Notes: a model not told the origin generated them from the letters alone. Positions 34,868-43,625 are shown, numbered from the stretch's first letter. The stretch is 64,000 bases of DNA from HLUCCA09 sp039822045 (GCA_039822045.1 JBCBMY010000002.1:62001-126000); one strand, 5' to 3'. Program-made: numbers and translations.

Positions 34868-35304
34868 CCGTGATCGTGACAGACGAAGGCTTTGGGCCTG
34901 ATGCGTTCGAGGGACGCTTCGCAACCCTTGAGACGAATGCCGCAAATGCAGAGCCCGGCACGTCTGCGCCTGCGCTCGACCTGCCCTCCGACACCGACCC
35001 CGAGACGCTCTCCGGCAGGCTTGGCGGGATCTCCATGATCCGCGTCGACTTTCCGAGCTTTGCCGATGGGCGCGGCTTTTCGATCGCAAAGGGCCTGCGG
35101 CGGCTCGGCTATGCCGGCCGGCTCCGGGCCCGCGGGCATGTCCTGGCCGACCAATATGCCATGGCCCGGCGCTCGGGCTTCGACGAGGTCGAGATCTCCG
35201 ACGACCTGGCCCAGCGGCAGCCGGAAGACCAGTGGCGCTTTCGGGCTGACTGGCGCGCGCTCGACCACCGGGCCCATCTTGCCGGCCCGGCCGCCACCGG
35301 ATAA
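34864..35304 (+). CDS. DUF934 protein of the sulfur operon
   Basis: A 146-residue protein with the DUF934 hallmark FPSFADGRGFSIAKGLRRLG and HVLADQYAMARRSGFDEVEI. The family is consistently found next to sulfite reductase and CysH in proteobacteria and is annotated as a putative oxidoreductase-related protein, without proven activity. The start overlaps the cysH stop. Confidence 0.88.
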   Translation: MTVIVTDEGFGPDAFEGRFATLETNAANAEPGTSAPALDLPSDTDPETLSGRLGGISMIRVDFPSFADGRGFSIAKGLRRLGYAGRLRARGHVLADQYAMARRSGFDEVEISDDLAQRQPEDQWRFRADWRALDHRAHLAGPAATG

Positions 35305-35444
35305 GCCCGCCCCACCCGCACAGTTTGTTAGCATGCATGTCTATTTTGCTTGACGCTGCGTGCGTGACACCCAAACCTGACTTCGATCAAGGCCCGCCCG
35401 CGCTGCATGCGCTAGCCGGGGCCCGAACCAAGCGAGACGCTCCG

Positions 35445-36296
35445 ATGCCCAAGGATCAAGCCGACCAAATGAACGCTCCCGCGCCCAAGGCCCCCACCCT
35501 GCCGGACGCTCAGACCGTCACCCATGTGGAGCACTGGACTGACCGTCTGTTCTCCTTTCGCGTGACGCGGCCACAAAGCCTGCGTTTCCGCTCGGGTGAG
35601 TTCGTGATGATCGGCCTGATGGGAGATCCCGACCCCAAGACCGGCAAGCAGAAGCCGATCCTGCGGGCCTATTCCATCGCGTCGCCCGCCTGGGACGACG
35701 AGCTCGAATTCTACTCGATCAAGGTGCAGGACGGGCCGCTGACCTCCAAGCTTCAGCACATCCAGCCCGGTGACCAGATCATCCTGCGCCCCAAGCCCGT
35801 CGGCACGCTCGTTCACGATGCCCTTCTGCCCGGGAAGCGGCTTTGGTTCTTCGCCACCGGCACCGGGTTTGCGCCCTTCGCGTCGCTCATCCGCGAGCCG
35901 CAGACCTATGAGGATTATGACCAGATCATCGTGACGCATACCTGCCGTGAAGTGGCAGAACTGGAATACGGTCGCCGCCTGGTCGAGAGCGTCAGGCAGG
36001 ATGAGCTCTTGGCCGAGCTGATCGGCGAGGGTTTTGCCGACAAGCTGGTCTACTACCCCACCACGACGCGGGACGAGAGCCCCAAGATGGGCCGCATTAC
36101 GACCCTGCTCGAAGACGGCACGGTCTTTGCCGATCTCGGCATCGAGGGCATGAGCGCGGACACCGACCGCGCCATGGTGTGCGGCTCGCTCCCCTTCAAC
36201 GTCGATATGAAGGCCATCCTCGAAGGTCACGGCCTCCGCGAAGGCGCAAACTCCGAGCCTGCCGAATACGTGGTCGAGAAGGCGTTCGTCGGATAG
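35445..36296 (+). CDS. fpr: Ferredoxin-NADP+ reductase
   Basis: A 283-residue FAD enzyme. FAD is bound through RAYSIASPAWDDELEFYSI and the NADP region includes FATGTGFAPFASLIRE; the C-terminal AEYVVEKAFVG is typical of the bacterial FPR subclass. Starts at ATG 35445 or 35469 are both possible; neither has a strong ribosome site. Following the sulfite-reductase operon, it may supply reduced ferredoxin to CysI and possibly to the P450 at 28827. That is inference from context. Confidence 0.9.
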   Translation: MPKDQADQMNAPAPKAPTLPDAQTVTHVEHWTDRLFSFRVTRPQSLRFRSGEFVMIGLMGDPDPKTGKQKPILRAYSIASPAWDDELEFYSIKVQDGPLTSKLQHIQPGDQIILRPKPVGTLVHDALLPGKRLWFFATGTGFAPFASLIREPQTYEDYDQIIVTHTCREVAELEYGRRLVESVRQDELLAELIGEGFADKLVYYPTTTRDESPKMGRITTLLEDGTVFADLGIEGMSADTDRAMVCGSLPFNVDMKAILEGHGLREGANSEPAEYVVEKAFVG

Positions 36297-36300
36297 CGCG

Positions 36301-36510
36301 CTACTGCGCGGCGGTCCCGTCGGTTGCGCCGTCGGTCTCCGTGCCGGCGGCGTCTGCACTGTCTGCAGGGGCGGTCTCGGCCGCGGCCCCGCCATCTTCG
36401 GTCGGCGCTTCGGCCGTCGGCGTGGCCTCAGGCGCGCCGGGAGAAAGATAAAGATAGGCGCCGAGCGCAATTGCAATGACGGCGATAAGAATGGCAATGG
36501 TGCGAGTCAT
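36301..36510 (-). CDS. Small secreted or membrane-anchored Ala/Glu-rich protein
   Basis: A 69-residue protein: an N-terminal hydrophobic helix (IAILIAVIAIALGAYLYL) followed by an Ala/Glu/Asp/Thr-rich acidic tail with no fold visible. GGAGAG precedes the ATG at 36510. The helix suggests anchoring with the acidic tail in the periplasm. It is convergent with fpr and divergent from infC. Function unknown. Confidence 0.7.
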   Translation of the reverse strand: MTRTIAILIAVIAIALGAYLYLSPGAPEATPTAEAPTEDGGAAAETAPADSADAAGTETDGATDGTAAQ

Positions 36511-36637
36511 GGTGGCTCTCCATGGAGCTGGGGCGTGGACTGGTCGCGACGGTAGTGTGCCATAGTCTGGCCTTGCTGGCGGGCTGCATTTGCGCCACGG
36601 AGCATTGTCGGCGGGCGTCCGCTCGCCGTGAGGCTGC

Positions 36638-36666
36638 TTGAAGTGAATGGCCGATAACGCTACGTT
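36638..36666 (+). promoter_or_regulatory. Possible sigma-70-type promoter of infC
   Basis: TTGAAG (36638-36643) and TACGTT (36661-36666) are separated by 17 bases and lie 40 bases before the infC start. The match to consensus is only partial. Confidence 0.35.
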
Positions 36667-36705
36667 GGAAGCCTCTTTTCAGAAACGATCGAAGGAAGAA
36701 GCACC

Positions 36706-37248
36706 ATAGCCCGCAGACCCCACAACGCGCCCCCGCAGCGCGAAACCGGCCCCCGCGTCAACGGGCGGATCCGGGCCCCGGAAATTCGGCTCATCGGCCC
36801 CGACGGCCAAAACGTTGGCGTGGTGAAGCCTGAGCGCGCGCTCGAACTTGCCCAGCAGATCGGTCTCGACCTGGTGGAGATTTCCCCGAACGCGACGCCG
36901 CCGGTCTGCAAGATCATGGATTTCGGCAAGTACAAGTACGAGACGCAAAAGCGCGAAGCCGAAGCCAAGAAGAAGCAGAAGACGATCGAGGTGAAGGAGG
37001 TGAAATTCCGCCCCAACACCGACACGCATGATTACGACGTCAAGATGCGGAACGTGACCCGCTTCCTCGAGAACGGCGACAAGGTGAAGGTGACCCTGCG
37101 GTTCCGCGGCCGCGAGATGGCCCACCAAAACCTTGGCCGCGAATTGCTCGAGCGGGTGGCTGACGACATAAAGGAGTTGGGCAAGGTTGAAAACATGCCC
37201 AAGATGGAAGGCCGTCAGATGGTAATGATGATCGGCCCGTCGAAGTAA
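36706..37248 (+). CDS. infC: Translation initiation factor IF-3 (unusual ATA start)
   Basis: A 180-residue IF-3. Conserved sequence begins directly at a non-canonical ATA codon at 36706 (ARRPHNAPPQRETGPRVNGR), with AGGAAGAA in the ribosome-site position. The first ATG/GTG in frame would remove the start of the N-domain (next candidate GTG at 36820). Later motifs are EISPNATPPVCKIMDFGKYK, EVKFRPNTDTHDYDVK and LRFRGREMAHQ. In bacteria infC commonly uses rare starts such as ATT or ATA so that IF-3 represses its own translation. A terminator follows. Confidence 0.92.
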   Translation: MARRPHNAPPQRETGPRVNGRIRAPEIRLIGPDGQNVGVVKPERALELAQQIGLDLVEISPNATPPVCKIMDFGKYKYETQKREAEAKKKQKTIEVKEVKFRPNTDTHDYDVKMRNVTRFLENGDKVKVTLRFRGREMAHQNLGRELLERVADDIKELGKVENMPKMEGRQMVMMIGPSK

Positions 37249-37272
37249 CGCTCGGTCGATCTCTCCGCTCGA

Positions 37273-37304
37273 AGCCCCGCCGCACCCGCGACGGGGCTTT
37301 TTTT
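37273..37304 (+). terminator. Rho-independent terminator after infC
   Basis: AGCCCCG and CGGGGCT form a 7-bp stem around a 12-base loop, followed by seven Ts. It lies 25 bases after the infC stop. Confidence 0.85.
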
Positions 37305-37317
37305 GTCCACCATCATC

Positions 37318-38298
37318 TCACGCCGCGGACGGAACCGTGGGCGGCGATGTCCTTGGCACCGTACGATCCTTCTCGCCGCCGAGATGCCAGACCGGGTCCA
37401 CGCGGCGAAGCCCGTCGCGCGCCGGCGCACTGTCGGGGCCCCGCACATCGTAAGCAAGGCCAAGGCCACGAAGCAGCCGGACGAAGAGAAAGCCCAGGTC
37501 CGCCTGCCCGCGCTCGACGCCAAGCAGCGCCGAATGGGGAAACGCGTGATGGTTGCCATGCAGGCTCTCGCCAAACGTCACGAAGGCCAGCCGCGTGAGG
37601 TTATATCCTTGAACAGGCAGCCCCTCGACGACCCATCCCTGGTGGCCCCTGCGATGCGCAATGTGCCCCACCGACCAATGCCCAATCAGGGAGACGGAGA
37701 CTCGCAGGCAAACGCCCCAAAGCACCCAACCGATTCCCCCAAGGGCGAACAGGAGCGCCGCCACCGGCAGCTGCTGCCACATCCACGTGGCGTCGAGGAC
37801 CCGATAGAAGCGATCCTCCCTCACCCGTGACTCGATGTGAAACTCGGGCGGTGAGGCGAGCCGGAACGTGCAGCAAAGCTGCCAGTAGGCATCCTTGAAG
37901 AAACGCGCGCCGTGGCTGGGATGCGGCGGGCAGACCGCCTGCCGCTGGTGCCAGTCGCGCATGTCGTGCGCGCGGATCATGCCAAAGGGCCCTGCCATAC
38001 CGACAAGCGTTCCGAGATAGACGAGCATGTGTTCAACCCAAAGCGGCGTCTTGAAGGACCGGTGGATCAGAAGCCGATGCATGCCAACCGAATGGCCTGC
38101 ACACAGCGTGATCGCCGATAATCCCAGGAACAGTGCCGCGGCAGACCAGCTTGGGAAAAAGGCGACACCGATGATGCCCCCCAAACTCATCCCCGCGATC
38201 CACAACGCCCGGACAGGCTCGAGCACGATGCGCCCCTCAGTTGCAGAGGTGGTCGGGCCGGGCACGACCCGCTCGGTCGGTAGCAGTGGATCTGTCAT
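37318..38298 (-). CDS. Membrane fatty-acid desaturase (acyl-CoA/lipid delta-9 type)
   Basis: A 326-residue di-iron membrane desaturase. The three histidine boxes are HSVGMH, HDMRDWH (in place of the usual HRxHH) and HGNHH in FGESLHGNHHAFPHS, with hydrophobic segments around AGMSLGGIIGVAFFP and ALLFALGGIGWVL. Start at ATG 38298 (MTDPLLPTERV) after AGAGG. The second box departs from the common HRxHH and fits a divergent subgroup. The ArsR-family gene is divergent across a short AT-rich region and may control it. Confidence 0.82.
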   Translation of the reverse strand: MTDPLLPTERVVPGPTTSATEGRIVLEPVRALWIAGMSLGGIIGVAFFPSWSAAALFLGLSAITLCAGHSVGMHRLLIHRSFKTPLWVEHMLVYLGTLVGMAGPFGMIRAHDMRDWHQRQAVCPPHPSHGARFFKDAYWQLCCTFRLASPPEFHIESRVREDRFYRVLDATWMWQQLPVAALLFALGGIGWVLWGVCLRVSVSLIGHWSVGHIAHRRGHQGWVVEGLPVQGYNLTRLAFVTFGESLHGNHHAFPHSALLGVERGQADLGFLFVRLLRGLGLAYDVRGPDSAPARDGLRRVDPVWHLGGEKDRTVPRTSPPTVPSAA

Positions 38299-38368
38299 GG
38301 GCTTGAACCTCTTCTGTCGAACAAGTAGAGTCATAGATATATAACTAATAAGCTAAAAGGTTGGCTGC

Positions 38369-38686
38369 GTGTCAAGTATCGAGAAGGTCTTCGAGGCCCT
38401 GGGGTCCACCACGCGCCGACGGATCCTCGCCTATCTGTCGGAGACACCGCTCACGGCGGGCGAGGTCGCAAAGCGGTTCGACATGTCGCAGCCCGCCATC
38501 TCCAAGCACCTTTCCGTGCTCGAAACGGCGGGCCTGGTGTGGAAGCGGCGAGAAGGGCAGTTCGTGCGATACGGCATGGAGCGCGAAACCCTGTCCGGAA
38601 CGCTTGCGGGCTTCCTGCAAGAGGTCTGCCCGCCGTCGCGCAAGCTCAAGGCCGAGAGCGCGGCCCTGAAAGAAGAAAACAGCTAA
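38369..38686 (+). CDS. ArsR-family winged-helix transcriptional regulator
   Basis: A 105-residue regulator: EKVFEALGSTTRRRILAYLS, then the recognition helix MSQPAISKHLSVLETAGLV and the wing KRREGQFVRYGME. The cysteine metal-binding ELCVC motif of ArsR/SmtB is absent, so it probably does not sense metals. It starts with GTG at 38369. The intergenic stretch at about 38331-38360 (ATAGATATATAACTAATAAG) is far more AT-rich than the surroundings and is the likely shared promoter/operator with the desaturase. Confidence 0.88.
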   Translation: MSSIEKVFEALGSTTRRRILAYLSETPLTAGEVAKRFDMSQPAISKHLSVLETAGLVWKRREGQFVRYGMERETLSGTLAGFLQEVCPPSRKLKAESAALKEENS

Positions 38687-38744
38687 ACGGCTTTGGCTAT
38701 TCGACGCCCGCCCGGCCCATCGGGCGGGATCGCCGGTGCGCGCA

Positions 38745-39218
38745 CTATTGCGCGGCCCGCCGCACCCGCGCCTGCCAGCAATTGTTGCGGGCCGACCGCA
38801 CGTCCACGAAGGCCACCTGCGGGTCCGCAAGCAGCGTCGCCGCATATGCCTCGATCTCCTCGTGCGGCACCACCTTCCCCGTGCCATAAACGATCCGCTC
38901 TTCGGCATCGTAGCCCTTCAGCAGGTAGTCGGGCGAGGTGCGCAGGACGGGCGGAACGCCTGTCCCTGTCCAGGGGGTGCAGGCTTCGGCGCATAGAAAG
39001 ATCGGACCAGTTTCTGCATAGGGGTGCAGCCCATCGAATGGCCGTGCGGCGGCAATGAGCATCGCCGCGCCCCTCGGTACGTCGTGCAGGCAAACACGAC
39101 ACGGCACCCCGACGCCGTCTGAAATCGCCCGTTCGGCGGGCAAGCCATAGGCGTCGGGGCCACCGGCCCGCAGCGCCTGTGCGGTCTCGTTCTTCATGGG
39201 GTGAAAGGTGAGTTGCAT
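38745..39218 (-). CDS. DUF1203 family protein
   Basis: A 157-residue protein matching DUF1203: GVPCRVCLHDVPRGAAMLIAA, YAETGPIFLC, TSPDYLLKGYDAEERIVYGTG and DVRSARNNCWQARVRR. AGGAGG precedes ATG 39218. Conserved cysteines are present but the biochemical function of the family is not established. It stands alone between the ArsR gene and a divergent acyl-CoA dehydrogenase. Confidence 0.85.
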   Translation of the reverse strand: MQLTFHPMKNETAQALRAGGPDAYGLPAERAISDGVGVPCRVCLHDVPRGAAMLIAAARPFDGLHPYAETGPIFLCAEACTPWTGTGVPPVLRTSPDYLLKGYDAEERIVYGTGKVVPHEEIEAYAATLLADPQVAFVDVRSARNNCWQARVRRAAQ

Positions 39219-39394
39219 CGTGACCTCCTGTTCAATTCGCCGAGAGCGTTGACGGCACCACGGCCCTGAGCGACCCGAAAGCTGCGGATTCGGCGCCTGG
39301 CGGTTCGTGCGGACCAGACGGGGCGGAGCGCCGGACCCAACGTTGCTCTTGGGGCACTGTTGGGCTACCTCCATGTGAAAGAGGAGGCCTTGCG

Positions 39395-40624
39395 ATGAAC
39401 GTCGAAACGCCCGTGACCGCTGTCGAAGCGGCCGACCGCCCCAATCTCGCGCCCTTCAACTGGGAAGATCCCCTGGGCCTTGAGGGGCTGCTCACCGAGG
39501 ACGAGCGCATGCTGCGCGACGCGGCCCACGCCTTTTCGCAGGGCACGCTTCAGCCCCGCGTCTCCGACGCCTACGCCGAGGAAAGGGTCGAGCCCGAGAT
39601 CTTCCGTCTGATGGGCGAGGCGGGCCTTCTCGGCGTGACGATCCCTGAGGCGTTCGGCGGGCTCGGCGCCGGCTACGTCTCCTACGGCCTGATCGCGCGT
39701 GAGGTCGAGCGCGTGGACTCGGGCTATCGCTCGATGATGTCGGTGCAATCCTCCCTGGTGATGTATCCGATCAACGCCTACGGAACCGACGCCCAAAGGC
39801 GTAAGTTCCTCCCCGGTCTTGCAGCGGGCACCCTGATTGGCTGCTTCGGCCTGACCGAGCCCGATGCCGGCTCCGACCCGGCCGGCATGAAGACCCGCGC
39901 CGAGAAGATCGAGGGCGGCTACCGCCTGAGCGGCTCAAAGATGTGGATCTCGAACGCGCCGATTGCCGACGTGTTTATCGTCTGGGCCAAGTCCGACGCC
40001 CATGGCGGCAAGATCCGCGGCTTTGTGCTGGAGAAGGGCATGCCGGGCCTTTCGGCGCCCAAGATCGGCGGCAAGCTCTCGCTGCGAGCCTCGGTGACAG
40101 GCGAGATCGTGATGGACGGGGTCGAGGTTGGGGAAGACGCGCTTCTTCCGGGCGTCGAAGGTCTGAAGGGCCCGTTCGGCTGCCTGAACCGCGCCCGCTA
40201 TGGCATCGCTTGGGGCGTTATGGGCGCGGCAGAGGCGTGCTGGCACGCCGCGCGCCAATACGGTCTCGACCGCACACAGTTTGGCAAGCCGCTGGCACAA
40301 ACGCAGCTCTTCCAGAAGAAGCTCGCCGATATGCAGACCGAAATCACGCTCGGCCTCCACGGCGCCCACGCGCTCGGGCGCATAATGGAGGCGCACACGG
40401 CCGCCCCCGAGGGCATCTCGCTGATGAAGCGGAACAATTGCGGCAAAGCCCTCGAGATCGCCCGCTGGGCACGCGATATGCACGGCGGCAACGGTATCCA
40501 GCAGGATTACCAGGTCATGCGCCACATGGTGAATCTCGAGACAGTGAACACCTACGAGGGCACGCATGACATTCACGCGCTGATCCTCGGCCGGGCGCAG
40601 ACGGGCCTTCAGGCGTTCTTCTAG
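39395..40624 (+). CDS. gcdH: Glutaryl-CoA dehydrogenase (acyl-CoA dehydrogenase family)
   Basis: A 409-residue flavoprotein that oxidises and decarboxylates glutaryl-CoA to crotonyl-CoA in lysine/tryptophan breakdown. The substrate-binding motif ERVDSGYRSMMSVQSSLVM and the catalytic Glu388 in NTYEGTHDIHALILGRAQTG are characteristic of GCDH. FAD-region motifs CFGLTEPDAGSDPAGMKT and KMWISNAPIADVFIVWAK are present. GAGGAGG precedes the ATG. Confidence 0.92.
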   Translation: MNVETPVTAVEAADRPNLAPFNWEDPLGLEGLLTEDERMLRDAAHAFSQGTLQPRVSDAYAEERVEPEIFRLMGEAGLLGVTIPEAFGGLGAGYVSYGLIAREVERVDSGYRSMMSVQSSLVMYPINAYGTDAQRRKFLPGLAAGTLIGCFGLTEPDAGSDPAGMKTRAEKIEGGYRLSGSKMWISNAPIADVFIVWAKSDAHGGKIRGFVLEKGMPGLSAPKIGGKLSLRASVTGEIVMDGVEVGEDALLPGVEGLKGPFGCLNRARYGIAWGVMGAAEACWHAARQYGLDRTQFGKPLAQTQLFQKKLADMQTEITLGLHGAHALGRIMEAHTAAPEGISLMKRNNCGKALEIARWARDMHGGNGIQQDYQVMRHMVNLETVNTYEGTHDIHALILGRAQTGLQAFF

Positions 40625-40839
40625 AAGCAGGGCCGGCGCACCCTCCTGCTTTGCCGGCACCTGCAACCGGATGACGGAGGAGTCGGGCGCAACCCCTTGG
40701 GGGAGCCGGGTTTCCACGGCCTCACGATCGCCCGGAGCCTAGCGTGAATTGTCCTTCGACTTGCGCAATTCAGCCCCATTTCCCATGCACTAGTGGCCAC
40801 GTTGAGCTAGAGTAATCGGTACCAGGATCGAGGGCAGGC

Positions 40840-41817
40840 ATGACCGAGTCCATAACGAAACCCGCAGAGGGGCGCGCCGACTGGCTCGTCAATCTCGATG
40901 CGCACGCCCAGGCGCACGGGTTCCACGCCCTCCTGTCCGACAGTCACGGCGCGCTCTACACCGAGGACGACCGTGACGTCCTGCTGGTCACCTTCGAGGA
41001 TGCGCACACCATCCGGACCGAGGAACAGGCCGCCCTTCCCTATGGCCTGCAAATCGCCGGCAAGGAGGGGTGGTCGCACCTGTGTCTCTACAGTGAGGGG
41101 CCCACCTGGTTCCGCGACGAGGCGGTCTATGCCTTCTTCGACGACGTCGTCGACGATGGCTTCTTCGACCATTTCGACCGTGTGGTGTTCTTCGGCGCCG
41201 GGGTGCAGGGCTATGCGGCGTCGGCCTTCTCCGTGGGCGCGCCGGGTGCGTCGGTCGTGCTGGTCCGTCCGCAGGCCACCCAGGCGCCAGCGCTGGCCAG
41301 TTGGGACAACCGCCACCGCGAGGCGCGCCGCCTCGACTTCACGTCGCGCTATGGCTATGCGCCAACGATGGCGGAGGCCGCGAGCGAACTCTTCGTCATC
41401 TATGATCCGCGGATCGAAGAAGATGCGATGCATGCCGCCCTGTTCGGACCGGAGGCGACACATCTGCGCTGCCCGCGCGTCGGGCAGCGCACGGAATTCG
41501 AGCTTGAGACGATGGGCGTCCTTGGGCCGCTCTTGCGGGCGGCCGGAAAGGGCCGGCTGACCCCGGCAACGTTTGCCCAGCTTTACCGCAAGCGTCGGGC
41601 CCACGCGGCCTACCTGCGCCATGTCCTGAACGCGCTGGAAACGGCCGACCGGCCGATCCTTCAGGCGCTCTGGTGCCGCGCCGCGCTGCGAGAGGTCGAC
41701 CGTCCGCGGCTCCGCCGTGGCCTGGCCGAGGCGGAGGCGCGTCTTCTGGGAGAGGGCCTCGCCCTGCCCCCGGCCCCCGTCGAGAGCGACGTCACTCCGG
41801 TCAGCCACGCCGTCTAG
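40840..41817 (+). CDS. Conserved unknown protein, alpha/beta-hydrolase-like core
   Basis: A 325-residue cytosolic protein. The central segment DRVVFFGAGVQGYAASAFSV followed by APGASVVLVRPQA resembles the strand-turn-helix of an alpha/beta hydrolase, but the nucleophile position reads Gly-Val-Gln-Gly rather than Gly-x-Ser-x-Gly, so hydrolase activity is doubtful. Relatives in Rhodobacterales are, from memory, sometimes labelled phosphoadenosine phosphosulfate reductase; I see none of the cysteine or PP-loop motifs of that enzyme here. Start at ATG 40840 after GAGGGCAGG. The C-terminal third is Arg/Ala/Leu-rich and helical. Confidence 0.7.
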   Translation: MTESITKPAEGRADWLVNLDAHAQAHGFHALLSDSHGALYTEDDRDVLLVTFEDAHTIRTEEQAALPYGLQIAGKEGWSHLCLYSEGPTWFRDEAVYAFFDDVVDDGFFDHFDRVVFFGAGVQGYAASAFSVGAPGASVVLVRPQATQAPALASWDNRHREARRLDFTSRYGYAPTMAEAASELFVIYDPRIEEDAMHAALFGPEATHLRCPRVGQRTEFELETMGVLGPLLRAAGKGRLTPATFAQLYRKRRAHAAYLRHVLNALETADRPILQALWCRAALREVDRPRLRRGLAEAEARLLGEGLALPPAPVESDVTPVSHAV

Positions 41818-41868
41818 TCGCGCCTTGCGCTCCCGACAGAAGGTGTCAGTGCAGCCCGCTCGGCTCGG

Positions 41869-42483
41869 TCACCCCAGCCCGCCTTGATGCGCGATGAAGG
41901 CCGCGATCTCCGGCACGCCGTCGCCGCTCCGGAGGCTGGCCATGACATAGGGGCGCCCGGCCCGTGCGGCCGATGTGTCGGCCTCCAACCGATCGCGATC
42001 AACCCCGACATGGGGCGCAAGATCGGTCTTGTTCACGATCAGCAGGTCGGATTTCGTGAGGCCGGGCCCGCGTTTGCGCGGAATGTCCTGGCCCGCCGCC
42101 GTGTCGATCACATAAAGCGTCAGATCGGCCAGTTCGGGCGAGAAGGTCGCGGCCAGATTGTCTCCTCCGCTCTCGATCAGAACAAGCTCCAGATCCGGCA
42201 GATCCCGGGTCAGGGCATCAATCGCGGCCAGATTGATCGAGGCGTCCTCGCGGATTGCCGTGTGGGGGCAACCGCCGGTCTCCACGCCGCGGATCCGGTC
42301 CAGCGGCAGGACCTGCGCGCGCATCAGGAACTCGGCATCCTCGCTGGTGTAGATGTCGTTGGTCACGACAGCCATCGAATGGCGCGGCGCTAATGCCCGG
42401 CAGAGCGCTTCGGTCAGCGTCGTCTTGCCTGCACCGACCGGCCCGCCAATGCCGACGCGCAAAGGGCCGTTGGGAGATGTCAT
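41869..42483 (-). CDS. ureG: Urease accessory GTPase UreG
   Basis: A 204-residue SIMIBI GTPase delivering nickel to urease. The P-loop is GGPVGAGKTTL (about residues 13-23), followed by VVTNDIYTSEDAEFL, the metal-binding GGCPHTAIREDASIN and the guanine motif NKTDLAPHVG. It is the last gene of the leftward urease cluster, after ureE and ureF. Confidence 0.96.
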   Translation of the reverse strand: MTSPNGPLRVGIGGPVGAGKTTLTEALCRALAPRHSMAVVTNDIYTSEDAEFLMRAQVLPLDRIRGVETGGCPHTAIREDASINLAAIDALTRDLPDLELVLIESGGDNLAATFSPELADLTLYVIDTAAGQDIPRKRGPGLTKSDLLIVNKTDLAPHVGVDRDRLEADTSAARAGRPYVMASLRSGDGVPEIAAFIAHQGGLG

Positions 42484-42496
42484 GGCGGGGGCCTCC

Positions 42497-43132
42497 TCAC
42501 GTCTGAAAGAGACGCACGTCCATCGTCTCGTGCGCTATCGCGGCCAGATCCGCCCCGAAGGCCGCGCTGGCGATATCCGTGACGGGCGTGTGCTCGGTCT
42601 CGGCCGCGACCGACAGGATCGTCGGCGCAAGGCCAGCCAAAGCCGCTTGCGCCTCGGTCTGCCCAAGCGGCACGAACCGCGTAGCGCAACTGGTCAGGTT
42701 GCCCGCGAATGCATGAAGGTAGAGCGCCACCACCTGTACCGCCGGCATACCGAGCGGCCGTGCCGCTACGCCCAAAGCCACAGGCAAGGGCCGAGCGGGC
42801 ATGTCCTGATCCGTGATTGCAGAAACAGTGCGGGCGAGCGCCGCACCTTGCGCCTCGGTTTCCTGCGCCCGCTCGGCGGACGCCGCGAGCGCACGCGCGA
42901 CGTCGGCCAACGCGTCCGGGTCCTCGCCCCGCAATGCAGCATGCAGCAGAGTCGCATCCGCCCGCCCCGTTCCGAAGCGCAGCAGATAGTCAAGCCAGGC
43001 CGAGAGGCTCTCGGCTGACGTCACATCGCCGTCGGCAATCGCCGCTTCCAGGCCGTGCGAATAGGAGAAGCTTCCCAGCGGGAAGGCCGGTGAGAGCCAT
43101 TGGGTGAGCGTCAATAGCCCATGATCATCCAT
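42497..43132 (-). CDS. ureF: Urease accessory protein UreF
   Basis: A 211-residue all-helical UreF with the conserved LTQWLSPAFPLGSFSYSHGLE near the N-terminus. It works with UreD and UreG in urease maturation. ATG 43132 overlaps the end of ureE by eight bases; a longer frame exists upstream in ureE but lacks similarity. Confidence 0.93.
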   Translation of the reverse strand: MDDHGLLTLTQWLSPAFPLGSFSYSHGLEAAIADGDVTSAESLSAWLDYLLRFGTGRADATLLHAALRGEDPDALADVARALAASAERAQETEAQGAALARTVSAITDQDMPARPLPVALGVAARPLGMPAVQVVALYLHAFAGNLTSCATRFVPLGQTEAQAALAGLAPTILSVAAETEHTPVTDIASAAFGADLAAIAHETMDVRLFQT

Positions 43133-43625
43133 GGCGGTGGTCGTGCGCATGATTGTGGGAATGTTCGGCGCCCGGCCCGTGGTCGTGCCCCATCGTGCGG
43201 CCATGGCCATAGGCGCCGCCCTCGGGCTGAAACGGCGCATGAAGGGGCCGCACCCCGGCCCCAAGCTTGCGCAGCATGTCGGCCAATACGTGATCGTCGC
43301 GGATCAAGAGGCGGTCCGCCTCGATACTGCACGGCGTGTGGCGGTTACCGATATGCCACGCCAATCGCGCCAGTTCCGGCCCCGTGATTTCGAGAAGCGG
43401 CTCGGCCGCCGCGCGCACCGCCACGCGCCCGCCATCGCTCAGCTCCAGCACATCACCCTCGTCGAGCGACACCACCTCGGGCAAATCGACAAGAAATGCG
43501 CGGCCAGCCTCGGTCTCCAGCCGGCGACGGCGCAGGAATCGGCCCTCATAGTCGAGGACGACATACGCGTCCTCCGGCCGGGCCGCGCGGCGCGCCACCG
43601 AACCGGCGCGGGGAAGATTGCTCAT
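43125..43625 (-). CDS. ureE: Urease accessory nickel chaperone UreE (His-rich tail)
   Basis: A 166-residue UreE. Conserved parts are EVVSLDEGDVLELSDG, ARLAWHIGNRHTPCSIE (nickel-binding His region) and RDDHVLADMLRKLGAGV. The C-terminal ~30 residues are histidine-rich (GHDHGPGAEHSHNHAHDH), a nickel-storage tail present in some UreE proteins. The stop overlaps the ureF start. Confidence 0.94.
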   Translation of the reverse strand: MSNLPRAGSVARRAARPEDAYVVLDYEGRFLRRRRLETEAGRAFLVDLPEVVSLDEGDVLELSDGGRVAVRAAAEPLLEITGPELARLAWHIGNRHTPCSIEADRLLIRDDHVLADMLRKLGAGVRPLHAPFQPEGGAYGHGRTMGHDHGPGAEHSHNHAHDHRHG

